64,000 nt of DNA, taken from positions 744,001 to 808,000 of the forward strand of contig OY762308.1 in the NCBI GenBank assembly GCA_963665555.2. Reading direction: 5' to 3'. Below, one piece after another: positions 9,943-17,901 of this stretch; position 1 is the stretch's first letter; each line of letters begins with the position of its first letter. This stretch comes from CAXXXW01 sp963665555. Lineage in GTDB: Bacteria > Pseudomonadota > Alphaproteobacteria > Thalassobaculales > Thalassobaculaceae. The notes below the pieces were generated by a model, which worked only from the letters and a program-made list of their open reading frames with translations, was not told the DNA's origin and ran no database searches. The position numbers and the translations under genes are program-made.

Positions 9943-10964
9943 GCCAACCCGCCGCGCCGCGCGTGGACGAGCCGCGTCATGCCGGGCACCAGCTCCTCCT
10001 CCGTTATGCCGGCGAAGCCGGCCTCCTCCATCCGGGCGCGCAGCCAGCCGGGCGTCAGCGACCGCGCCTCGGGCGTGAAGGCCATGTGCTGCAACTGCCA
10101 GAGCGCGGCCATCGGCGGGCCGCTGCCGTCGTCCCCGACCATGAAGTCGTGCACCATGAAATGCCCGCCGGGCGCGAGGCAGTCGTGGGCGCGCCGGACC
10201 AGCCGCGCCGCCTCGGCCCCCGGAACGCCGCTGAACAGGTAGGACATGAGCACCGCGTCGCACTCCGTCGGCCATTCGGCGGTGAGCGCGTTCGACGGGA
10301 TGTAGCGCACCCGGTCCACCATCCCCGCCTCCGCGACGAAGCGCCAGCCGATCTCGGCGACATTGGGGAAGTCGACGATCGTCGAGACGAGGTCGGGGAA
10401 GGCCTCCAGCAGGCGGATCGACATCGCCCCGGTGCCGCCGCCCACGTCGAGCAGGCTGCGGCAGCCGGAGAGGTCGACCATCCGCGCCAGCGTGCGCCCC
10501 GGGCCGAGCGACCCCGCGTGCTGCGCCTCGCTGTAGATCGCCGCCTGCTCGGGGTCCGACATCCAGTGCTGGTAGCTGTCCACGGCGTCCGGGTCGAGCG
10601 ACCCGTCGATCGCGTCGTTCAGCTGGGTGAGGAAGGGGTACATCTGGCGGTCGATCTGGTAGCGCAGGTAGTCGCCGAAGTCGTGCCGCGCGCCCCGGGC
10701 CAGGAACAGCGCCGCGCCGGGCGCGTTGGCGTAGGCCTCGCCGTCGCGCTCGACCAGGCCGACGGCGGAAAGCGCCGTCATCAGGATCGTGACGCGGTTG
10801 ACGGGAACGCCGGCCAGTTCGGCGAGCGCGGGGGCGGTTTTCGGCCCGTCGGCCAGGCGGGTGAACACATCCGCGTGGAGGCCGGCGAACAGCGCCTTCG
10901 ACGCCATGAAGCCGAACGCCAGGCGCGACACATCCTCCGCCGTTTCCACCGGTCGTATGCCCAT
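9939..10964 (-). CDS. SAM-dependent O-methyltransferase (acetylserotonin O-methyltransferase-like)
   Basis: A 341-residue class I methyltransferase of the small-molecule O-methyltransferase type. The N-terminal third is a winged-helix dimerisation domain (LAELAGVPVNRVTILMTALSAVGLV pattern, residues about 47-73). The SAM site is LLDVGGGTGAMSIRLLEAF near 172-190, followed by the acidic VDFP loop and LAPGGHFMVHDFM. First gene of the leftward operon, coupled to hyuA by GTGA. The acceptor is unknown; being co-translated with a hydantoinase suggests a shared catabolic substrate, which is inference. Confidence 0.8.
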   Translation of the reverse strand: MGIRPVETAEDVSRLAFGFMASKALFAGLHADVFTRLADGPKTAPALAELAGVPVNRVTILMTALSAVGLVERDGEAYANAPGAALFLARGARHDFGDYLRYQIDRQMYPFLTQLNDAIDGSLDPDAVDSYQHWMSDPEQAAIYSEAQHAGSLGPGRTLARMVDLSGCRSLLDVGGGTGAMSIRLLEAFPDLVSTIVDFPNVAEIGWRFVAEAGMVDRVRYIPSNALTAEWPTECDAVLMSYLFSGVPGAEAARLVRRAHDCLAPGGHFMVHDFMVGDDGSGPPMAALWQLQHMAFTPEARSLTPGWLRARMEEAGFAGITEEELVPGMTRLVHARRGGLA

Positions 10965-11054
10965 TGCGAATCCTCTCCCCGCCCGCGCGGCCGGACCCTA
11001 GCACGCCGGACCGGCCGTTGGCGAGCCGGGGAGATCCGGGCGGGCGGCCCGGTC

Positions 11055-11642
11055 CTAGGGCCGCGCGAGGAGGGCGGCCGCCCGAACGGCCTCGACGGCC
11101 CAGTCCGGGCAGGGATCGATCAGGCGGGGCGCCGCGCCGCGCGCGACAACGATGGCCAGACGGTGCGAAGTTTTCGAATCGTTGTTGTCGTAGAGACGGG
11201 CCTCGTCGGACCGGGCGATGGCGCCGGGGAGGTTGGCGCGCGAACGCTCGAACCGGCGGCGCACATCTTCCTCGGGAACATGGTGCCCGCCTTGAGCGAC
11301 TCGACAGCGGACCCGGGCGATGTTCTGTTCGACCGACTCGACCGAGATGTAGTGCAGTTCGACGCGGTGGCCGGCGGCGCGGGCCTCGTCCATCAGGCGG
11401 AGTTCGGACGCGCCCGACAGCGTGGTTTCGACCACGAGCGACTCCCCGGCGGCGATGGCGGCGCGCCGCTCCCGCGAGGCCTGGCGGCCGGCGGCGAGGG
11501 CCGCGCCTTCGGGGTCGTCCGGCGCGATCCGCCGCGCGATGGCGTCGGGATCGACGATCCGCGCGCCGGCGAATCGGTCCTGGCGCGTCAAGGTGGACTT
11601 GCCGGCGCCGTTCGGGCCGGCCACGACATAAAGCGTGGGCAT
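11055..11642 (-). CDS. Zeta-toxin-like P-loop kinase
   Basis: A 195-residue P-loop kinase of the zeta toxin / chloramphenicol phosphotransferase-like group. Walker A is GPNGAGKST at residues 9-17; IVDPDAIARRI follows as the substrate-side Asp loop and VVETTLS is the third motif. Zeta toxins phosphorylate UDP-GlcNAc and block wall synthesis, but many chromosomal homologues have no proven toxicity. A 71-codon gene lies 13 bp upstream on the same strand, so the two may form a toxin-antitoxin-like pair. A housekeeping kinase is the alternative. Confidence 0.7.
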   Translation of the reverse strand: MPTLYVVAGPNGAGKSTLTRQDRFAGARIVDPDAIARRIAPDDPEGAALAAGRQASRERRAAIAAGESLVVETTLSGASELRLMDEARAAGHRVELHYISVESVEQNIARVRCRVAQGGHHVPEEDVRRRFERSRANLPGAIARSDEARLYDNNDSKTSHRLAIVVARGAAPRLIDPCPDWAVEAVRAAALLARP

Positions 11643-11655
11643 CGTCGCGGGCGGA

Positions 11656-11871
11656 TCAAGCGGCGGGTTTCTTGCGCGAACCCTCGCGGATCACGCGGTC
11701 GCCGTGCTTGGTGCGGGCGACATAAGCGCCGTCGGGGCGGACGCAATACAACGTCGCCCCCGCTTCGAGCTGCGCCTCCAGATCCGCCTTGAGCCGCTTG
11801 CGCCAGGGCGCGTCCGGGTCGTCGAGCGGTTCGGTCTGGACGATCGCGCCGGGAATTCCCTCGATGGACAT
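11656..11871 (-). CDS. Small hypothetical protein upstream of zeta-like kinase
   Basis: A 71-residue charged protein beginning MSIEGIPGAIVQTEPLDD and ending SRKKPAA, with a Lys-rich tail. I do not recognise a family. It is well supported as a gene by GAGGAGG six bases before the ATG at 11871 and by its position 13 bp before the zeta-like kinase. By location it could be an antitoxin or accessory protein, but no epsilon-antitoxin similarity is visible. Confidence 0.65.
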   Translation of the reverse strand: MSIEGIPGAIVQTEPLDDPDAPWRKRLKADLEAQLEAGATLYCVRPDGAYVARTKHGDRVIREGSRKKPAA

Positions 11872-11935
11872 GGCCGCCTCCTCTCGCCGCATGGTCGAGG
11901 CAGGATACGCCCGCCGCGCGCTTGGCGCAACCCCC

Positions 11936-13360
11936 TTATCGCGCGGCGGCGGGAAGCGCGGCCGTCCGGTCGAGGTCGGGATGGCGGGAGGTCCAGCCCG
12001 TCGCCGCCTCGTGGGCCGCCGCGACGCGGTAGCACATCGCCTCGTCGAACCGCGCCGCCACGACCTGCATCGAAAGCGGCAGGCCCGAGGCGGAAAACCC
12101 CGCGGGCACGGCCAGCGCGGGGTTGCCGGTGACGTTGAACGGGGTCCGGGCCTGGCGCGTGTAATGCGCCTCCGCCGCCTCGGCGTCCGCGATCTCGAAG
12201 GCCGGCTCCATGTTGTTGACGCACAGGATCGCGTCCAGGCCGTCGAACAGCCGCTCGAACTCGGCGGCGTAGCGCGCGCGGGTGCGCGTCGCCTGCACAT
12301 AGTCCACGCCGGAGAACGCCATGCCGGGCAGCAGCCGGTCCAGCAGCAGCCGGCCGTAGTCGCCGGGCCGCTCGACGATCCATTTCTCGTGGATGGCGCA
12401 GGCCTCCGACAGCAGGATGACCCGGTTGCAGGCGGCGTAGTCGGCGAGCGGCCGGAGCTCGACCTCGCGGACCTCCGCGCCCAGCCCCTCCAGCACGCCG
12501 GCGGCCGCCTCCAGCGCCGCCGCCATCTCCGGGTCGGCGACCATGTCGCGCTCGTGCAGGTGGCGCGCGAAGCCGATCCGCAGCCCCGCGACCCCGGCGT
12601 CGAGGCCGGCGGCGAAATCGGGAACGGGGGTCTCCGCGCTCGCCGGGTCCAGGGGGTCGTGGCCGGAGACGACCCGCAGCGCCAGCGCGTTGTCGGCCGT
12701 CGTCCGGGTCAGCGGCCCCACATGGTCCAGCGAGAAGGAGAGCGGGACGACGCCGCGCCGGCTGACCCGGCCGTAGGTCGCCTTCATGCCGAGCAGGCCG
12801 TTCATCGAGGCCGGGTTGCGCACCGATCCGCCGGTGTCGGAGCCGAGCGCGACCGGAACGAACCCCGCCGCCACCGCCGCGCCGGAGCCGCTGGAGGAGC
12901 CGCCGGGCGAATAGTCCCGGCCCCAGGCGTTGCGGGCCGGCGGCCAGGGCAGGTCGAAGGACGGCCCGCCGAGCGCGAATTCGTGCGTCGCGAGCTTGCC
13001 GAACAGCACGCCGCCCGCCGCCCGCAGCCGCCGCGCGACCTCCGAATCGGTGGCCGCCACGTTGTCCGCCAGCAGGCGCGAATGCGCCGTCGTCGGCCAG
13101 CCCCCGGCGTCGATGATGTCCTTCAGCGCGAAGGGCACGCCGTGCAGCGGCCCCAGCGCCTCGCCGCGCATCGCCGCGTCCTCGGCCGCCCGCGCGTCCG
13201 CGAGCGCCTGTTCCGGGCGCAGCGTCAGGAAGGCGTCGAGGCCGGGGTCGTAACGCTCGATCCGGGCCAGCAGCGCCCTGGCGTATTCGACGGGGGAGAG
13301 GCGTTTCGCCGCGATCAGGCGCGCGGCCTCGCCCGCCTCCAGCCAGTGGAGATCGGTCAT
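11936..13360 (-). CDS. Amidase signature family enzyme
   Basis: A 474-residue amidase signature hydrolase. The Ser-cisSer-Lys triad is visible: Lys in PFALKDIID near residue 77, the Gly/Ser loop GGSSSGSGAAVA near 153, and the nucleophile loop GSDTGGSVRNPA near 177. It resembles AtzF/AtzE-type and GatA-like amidases; no gatB or gatC is beside it and the tail lacks GatA features, so a catabolic amide hydrolase is more likely. Its ATG overlaps the stop of the preceding 67-codon ORF as ATGA. Confidence 0.87.
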   Translation of the reverse strand: MTDLHWLEAGEAARLIAAKRLSPVEYARALLARIERYDPGLDAFLTLRPEQALADARAAEDAAMRGEALGPLHGVPFALKDIIDAGGWPTTAHSRLLADNVAATDSEVARRLRAAGGVLFGKLATHEFALGGPSFDLPWPPARNAWGRDYSPGGSSSGSGAAVAAGFVPVALGSDTGGSVRNPASMNGLLGMKATYGRVSRRGVVPLSFSLDHVGPLTRTTADNALALRVVSGHDPLDPASAETPVPDFAAGLDAGVAGLRIGFARHLHERDMVADPEMAAALEAAAGVLEGLGAEVREVELRPLADYAACNRVILLSEACAIHEKWIVERPGDYGRLLLDRLLPGMAFSGVDYVQATRTRARYAAEFERLFDGLDAILCVNNMEPAFEIADAEAAEAHYTRQARTPFNVTGNPALAVPAGFSASGLPLSMQVVAARFDEAMCYRVAAAHEAATGWTSRHPDLDRTAALPAAAR

Positions 13361-13560
13361 CGCGGCGCCTCCCCGGCATCGCGCCAATGGCCGGCGCGGA
13401 ACACATGCGCCGCCTCCTGGCTCCAGCGGTTGTCGCGGTCCAGCCGCGCCGCCGTTTCGCGCGCCCCCTCGGCCGCGGCGCGCGCCCGGGCTTCGCCCAC
13501 CGCGTCCTCGACCGCCCTGGGAAGCCCGCTCGCGCCCGTCCGCCCCTCGTCCCGCTCCAT
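13357..13560 (-). CDS. Small hypothetical protein coupled to amidase
   Basis: A 67-residue Ala/Arg/Glu-rich, probably helical protein ending in WSQEAAHVFRAGHWRDAGEA. I do not recognise it. The case for a real gene is the ATGA overlap with the amidase start at 13357-13360 and its placement in the gap before aspS. Small proteins are known to partner some amidases (for example AtzG with AtzE), but no clear similarity to that family is seen. Confidence 0.5.
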   Translation of the reverse strand: MERDEGRTGASGLPRAVEDAVGEARARAAAEGARETAARLDRDNRWSQEAAHVFRAGHWRDAGEAPR

Positions 13561-13587
13561 CCCCGCGCTCCTTCCGTCGCGCCGCCG

Positions 13588-15363
13588 TCACTCCGCCTTC
13601 GGCCGCGGGGCCGGGCGGATATGAAGTTCGCGCAGTTGCTCCGGGCCGGCCTCGCCCGGCGCGCCCATCATAAGGTCCTCGGCCCGCTGGTTCATCGGGA
13701 ACAGGATGACCTCGCGGATGTTCGGCTCCCCGGCGATCAGCATGACGATGCGGTCGATCCCCGGCGCGAAGCCGCCGTGCGGCGGGGCGCCGTAGCGGAA
13801 CGCGCTCAACATGCCGCCGAACCGCGCCTCGACCTCCGCCGCCTCGTAGCCGGCGATGGCGAAGGCCTTGAGCATGACTTCGGGGAGGTGGTTGCGGATC
13901 GCGCCCGAGGACAGTTCCACGCCGTCGCACACGATGTCGTACTGGTAGGCGAGGATGTCGAGCGGATCCTCGTTCTCCAGCGCCTCCAGCCCGCCCTGGG
14001 GCATGGAGAAGGGGTTGTGGGAGAAGCCGACCTTTCCGGTCGCCTCGTCGCGCTCGAACATCGGGAAATCGACCACCCAGCAGAAGCGGAAGGCGCCGTC
14101 GTCCACGAGGCCGAAATCCGCGCCGAGCTTCGTGCGCGCCCGCCCGGCCAGCCGCGCCGCCTCCTCCGCCGGGCCGGCGGCGAAGAAGATCGCGTCGCCG
14201 TCGCCCATGCCCGTACGCGCCCGCAGTTCGGCCAGCGCCCCGGCCGACAGCCGCGAGGCGATCGGCCCGCGGCCGCCGCCCTCGGCCAGGACGATGTAGC
14301 CCATGCCCGGCGCGCCCTCGCCTTGCGCCCAGGCGTTCATCCGGTCGCAGATCGCGCGGGAGCCGCATTTCGGCCCCGGAACCGCGCGCACGACGCCGCC
14401 CCCGGCGACGGTCCGGGCGAAGATGGCGAAGTCCGATCCCTCGAACAGGTCCGAAACATCGCAAATCTCCAGCGGGTTGCGCAGGTCGGGCTTGTCGGTG
14501 CCGTATTTCAGCATCGCCTCGGCATAGGGGATGCGCGGGAAGGGGCGGGGGACGGCCTTGTCGGAAAACTCCTCGAACACGCCGGCCAGCACCGGCTCCA
14601 TCTCGGCGAACACGTCCTCCTGCTCGACGAAGCCCATCTCCAGGTCGAGCTGGTAGAACTCGCCGGGCGAGCGGTCGGCCCGGCTGTCCTCGTCGCGGAA
14701 GCAGGGCGCGATCTGGAAGTAGCGGTCGAAGCCCGCCATCATCACCAGCTGCTTGAACTGCTGCGGCGCCTGGGGCAGGGCGTAGAACTTGCCGGGATGC
14801 AGGCGCGAGGGCACCAGGAAGTCCCGCGCGCCCTCCGGCGAACTCGCGGTCAGGATCGGCGTCTGGAACTCGACGAAGCCGCGCTCCGTCATGCGCCGCC
14901 GGATCGAGGCGATGACGCTGGAGCGCAGCAGGATGTTGTTGTGCAGGCGCTCGCGGCGCAGGTCGAGGAAGCGGTAGCGCAGGCGCGTCTCCTCGCCCGC
15001 GTCCTCCTCCGCGTTGACCTGGAGGGGCAGGAGTTCGGCGGCGGACTGGACCTCGAAGGAGTCGATCCGCAACTCGACCTCGCCCGTCGGCAGGCGCGGG
15101 TTGACCGTTTCCGGGTCGCGGCGCACGACGCGGCCGGTGATGGTGACGACACTCTCCACCCGGACCCGCTCGACCGCCGCGAAGGTCTCGTCCTCGACAT
15201 CGACGACGCATTGCGTGATCCCGAAATGGTCGCGCAGGTCGAGGAAGACCAGTTGGCCGTGGTCGCGCCGGCGGTGGATCCAGCCGGAAAGGCGCGCGAC
15301 CTCGCCGACGTTTTCGGGGCGCAACCGGTCGCAGGTATGGGTGCGGTAGCGGTGCATGGCCAT
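13588..15363 (-). CDS. aspS: Aspartate-tRNA ligase
   Basis: A 591-residue class IIb aminoacyl-tRNA synthetase, full length. The N-terminal OB-fold anticodon domain covers about residues 1-110 (SGWIHRRRDHGQLVFLDLRD). Class II motif 2 is FRDEDSRADRSPGEFYQLD near 217-235, the bacterial GAD insertion lies in the middle, and motif 3 is GGFAPGIDRIVML near 530-542. Charges tRNA-Asp in the cytoplasm; in alphaproteobacteria this enzyme is often non-discriminating and works with GatCAB, which I infer but cannot show here. MAMHRY gives two possible starts two codons apart. Confidence 0.95.
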   Translation of the reverse strand: MAMHRYRTHTCDRLRPENVGEVARLSGWIHRRRDHGQLVFLDLRDHFGITQCVVDVEDETFAAVERVRVESVVTITGRVVRRDPETVNPRLPTGEVELRIDSFEVQSAAELLPLQVNAEEDAGEETRLRYRFLDLRRERLHNNILLRSSVIASIRRRMTERGFVEFQTPILTASSPEGARDFLVPSRLHPGKFYALPQAPQQFKQLVMMAGFDRYFQIAPCFRDEDSRADRSPGEFYQLDLEMGFVEQEDVFAEMEPVLAGVFEEFSDKAVPRPFPRIPYAEAMLKYGTDKPDLRNPLEICDVSDLFEGSDFAIFARTVAGGGVVRAVPGPKCGSRAICDRMNAWAQGEGAPGMGYIVLAEGGGRGPIASRLSAGALAELRARTGMGDGDAIFFAAGPAEEAARLAGRARTKLGADFGLVDDGAFRFCWVVDFPMFERDEATGKVGFSHNPFSMPQGGLEALENEDPLDILAYQYDIVCDGVELSSGAIRNHLPEVMLKAFAIAGYEAAEVEARFGGMLSAFRYGAPPHGGFAPGIDRIVMLIAGEPNIREVILFPMNQRAEDLMMGAPGEAGPEQLRELHIRPAPRPKAE

Positions 15364-15471
15364 GGATTCGTCCGGGAAATGGGCGGGAAGCGGGCGGGCG
15401 GCGTTACCTACCCCGCCGCCCGCGCGCGCGGCAAGCCCGCCGGCGGCGCCCCGGCCGCGGCCGCCGCGCGC

Positions 15472-16458
15472 CTACGCCGCCGCGAAACGGCTTTCGTGCA
15501 GCGGCGCCAGCCGCTCCAGCGCCTCTTCCGGCAGCGGCCCCCTCTCGCAGGCCTCCAGCGCGGTTTCGAGATGGCCCATCGTCGCGAAGCCGATCACGGC
15601 GCAGGACATCCGGGCGTTGGCCAGCGCGAAGCGCAGCGCCGTCTGCGCCCGGTCGCCGTGCTCCCCGCCCAGCGCCGCCAGCGCCAGCCGGGCGCGGCGC
15701 GCCTGCTCGTCCAGGCCCGGGCCGTCGGCGACGGGGATTTCGCGGCCGTGGCGCGTTTCGCTGGCGAGCACGCCGGCCGAGAAGACGCGGATGTTCATCG
15801 TCCCCATGTCCTGGGCGGCGCAGGCGTCGAGCAGGCCGCCGAAGCCGCCGCCGTCCCAATCCGCGCCCGCCGGCATGTCCGCGCTGGGGTTCAGCATGTT
15901 GTAGTAGACCTGCGCCGTGTCGAAGGCGCCGCTGGACACCGCCTCGACCAGCGGCCCGATCTCGCCCACGGCGGTGAGGCCGACATGGCGCGCGCGGCCG
16001 TCGCCGCGCAGCCGGTCGAGCGTGTCCGCCACGCCGCCGCGCCCCAGCACCTCGCGCAGCGCGATGCGCCGCGCGTCGCTCTCGGCCGCGACCGGGTTGT
16101 GGAGCTTGTAGACATCGACCGAATCCGTCCCGAGCCGTTCGAGGCTGGCGTCGATCATCCGGTCGATCTGCGAGGCGACGGTCTCCGAACCGCCCATGTC
16201 GAGCCGCGCCTTGGTGGAGACGCCCGGCCGCTCTCCGGGTTCGAGTTCGGCGATCAGCCGGCCCAGATGGGTTTCCGACACGCCGCCGCCGTAATCGCCG
16301 GCGGTGTCGATCCAGTTGACGCCGGCGTCCAGCGCCATGCGCAGGGCGCGCCGGCGCGTGTCCTCGTCGGCGTCGATGAACAGCCCGCCGACCCAGCCGC
16401 CGCCCAGCACGAGTTCCGAAACCTCGATCCCCGTGCGCCCGAATCTCCGTGTCTTCAC
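15472..16458 (-). CDS. Aldo/keto reductase family oxidoreductase
   Basis: A 328-residue AKR-fold, NADPH-type oxidoreductase. The catalytic tetrad is intact: Asp51 and Tyr56 in WIDTAGDYG, Lys83 in STKA and His120 in KLHNP. Similar to the L-fucose/D-threo-aldose dehydrogenase-like AKR subgroup; the substrate is unknown. Monocistronic, divergent from cfa with about 170 bp between, where a plus-strand promoter is seen. Confidence 0.82.
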   Translation of the reverse strand: MKTRRFGRTGIEVSELVLGGGWVGGLFIDADEDTRRRALRMALDAGVNWIDTAGDYGGGVSETHLGRLIAELEPGERPGVSTKARLDMGGSETVASQIDRMIDASLERLGTDSVDVYKLHNPVAAESDARRIALREVLGRGGVADTLDRLRGDGRARHVGLTAVGEIGPLVEAVSSGAFDTAQVYYNMLNPSADMPAGADWDGGGFGGLLDACAAQDMGTMNIRVFSAGVLASETRHGREIPVADGPGLDEQARRARLALAALGGEHGDRAQTALRFALANARMSCAVIGFATMGHLETALEACERGPLPEEALERLAPLHESRFAAA

Positions 16459-16541
16459 CCGCCGCCCTCCCTGGCAAGCCCCGGCTCCCCCGGCGGCCGC
16501 CGCGACGACGCGGGCCGGCCCCGGCGGGGAGACATTTCGTG

Positions 16542-16571
16542 TTGACCGGATCGTTCCCGATTTTGCTATCC
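16542..16571 (+). promoter_or_regulatory. Probable sigma-70 promoter for cfa
   Basis: TTGACC at 16542-16547 and CTATCC at 16566-16571, separated by 18 bp, in the AT-richer stretch before cfa. This resembles the alphaproteobacterial housekeeping pattern (TTGAC with CTATxx). It would leave a 5' leader of about 50 bases before the ATG at 16628. Confidence 0.45.
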
Positions 16572-16627
16572 TTGTCGAACGAAAAGGGGGGTTCCCGAAG
16601 GTTGTGTCGCCGGGGGAGGCGGGGGCG

Positions 16628-17875
16628 ATGGTTTTCGGTCGCGCGATCGCGAAATATATGCGCCATGGCCGCCTGACGGTGGTCGACGCCGCCGGCGGCC
16701 GCCACGAGGCGGGCGGCGGCGACGGTCCCGAGGTCGCGGTCCGGCTGCGCGACCGGGCGTTGCACCGCCGCCTGCTGACCGATCCCGAACTCGCGCTCGG
16801 CGAGGCCTACATGGACGGGACGCTGGAGATCGAGCGGGGGACGCTGCGCGACCTCCTCGATCTCTGCGCCGCCAACCTCCGCGCGGTGGAGGCGTCGGCC
16901 CCGGTCCGCCTGCTGGACGCCGCGCGGCGCCTGCGCGGCCTGCTGGCGGGGCGCTACCGGCCCGGCCGGTCGCGGCGCAACGTCGCCCACCACTACGACC
17001 TGAAGGGCGAGTTGTTCGACCTCTTCCTCGACCGCGACCGGCAGTACTCCTGCGCCTATTTCGCCGACCCGGCGGACGACATCGAGACGGCGCAGCGCCG
17101 CAAGAAGGTCCATATCGCGGCGAAGCTGCTGCTCGGCGACGGCCAGCGCGTGCTCGACATCGGCTCCGGCTGGGGCGGCCTCGGCCTGTTCCTGTGCGGC
17201 GTCGCCGACGTTTCGGTGGAGGGCGTGACGCTGTCGGAGGAGCAGCACAAGGTCAGCAACGAGCGCGCCTGGCGGGCCGGCCTGTCCGAGCGCGCGCGAT
17301 TCCACCTCAGGGACTACCGGCAACTGGACGGCGGCTACGACCGGATCGTCTCCGTCGGGATGCTGGAGCATGTGGGCCGGCTCGGCTATCGCGAGTATTA
17401 CGAGCAGGTCGCCCGCCTGCTGCGCGACGACGGGGTGGCGCTGATCCACTGCATCGGCAAGTACGGCGAGCCGAGCGAGATCAACCCCTGGATCGAGAAG
17501 TACATCTTCCCCGGCGGCTACCTGCCCACGCTGTCCGAGCAGATGCCGCATATCGAGCGCGCCGGCCTGCTGGTCACGGACGTGGAAATCCTGCGCCTGC
17601 ACTACGCCGAGACGCTGCGGCTGTGGAACGAGGGGTTCCAGCGCAACCGCGCCAGGGCGGCGGCGATGTACGACGAGCGGTTCTGCCGGATGTGGGAGTT
17701 CTACCTCGCCGCCTGCGAGATGGCCTTCCGCCACGCCTTCACGATGGTGTTCCAGATCCAGCTCGCCAAGTCGCTGGACGCCGTGCCGGCGACCCGCGAC
17801 TACATCGGCGCGTTCGAGCGCGTCCACGCGGCCGTCCCGGCGGAGGCGCGCGCCTCGCGCGCCGCGGGCGGCTGA
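16628..17875 (+). CDS. cfa: Cyclopropane-fatty-acyl-phospholipid synthase family protein
   Basis: A 415-residue SAM-dependent enzyme that methylenates or methylates unsaturated acyl chains in membrane phospholipids. The SAM motif VLDIGSGWGGLGLFL is near residue 175, NVAHHYDLKGELFDLFLD precedes it, and MLEHVG and the C-terminal MVFQIQLAK stretch are typical of Cfa. The family's bicarbonate-site residues (HCIGK, YIFPGGYLP) are present. ATG 16628 is chosen for the GGGGAGG 8 bp upstream. It is 26 bp before the following hydrolase gene, probably co-transcribed. Confidence 0.9.
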   Translation: MVFGRAIAKYMRHGRLTVVDAAGGRHEAGGGDGPEVAVRLRDRALHRRLLTDPELALGEAYMDGTLEIERGTLRDLLDLCAANLRAVEASAPVRLLDAARRLRGLLAGRYRPGRSRRNVAHHYDLKGELFDLFLDRDRQYSCAYFADPADDIETAQRRKKVHIAAKLLLGDGQRVLDIGSGWGGLGLFLCGVADVSVEGVTLSEEQHKVSNERAWRAGLSERARFHLRDYRQLDGGYDRIVSVGMLEHVGRLGYREYYEQVARLLRDDGVALIHCIGKYGEPSEINPWIEKYIFPGGYLPTLSEQMPHIERAGLLVTDVEILRLHYAETLRLWNEGFQRNRARAAAMYDERFCRMWEFYLAACEMAFRHAFTMVFQIQLAKSLDAVPATRDYIGAFERVHAAVPAEARASRAAGG

Positions 17876-17901
17876 CGGGGCGCGCGGACGGCGCCGGGGC
17901 G

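Noticed and set aside
13357..13560. GatC-like or AtzG-like subunit for the amidase
   Set aside because: Position and overlap fit, but no sequence features of either family are visible, so it is left as hypothetical.
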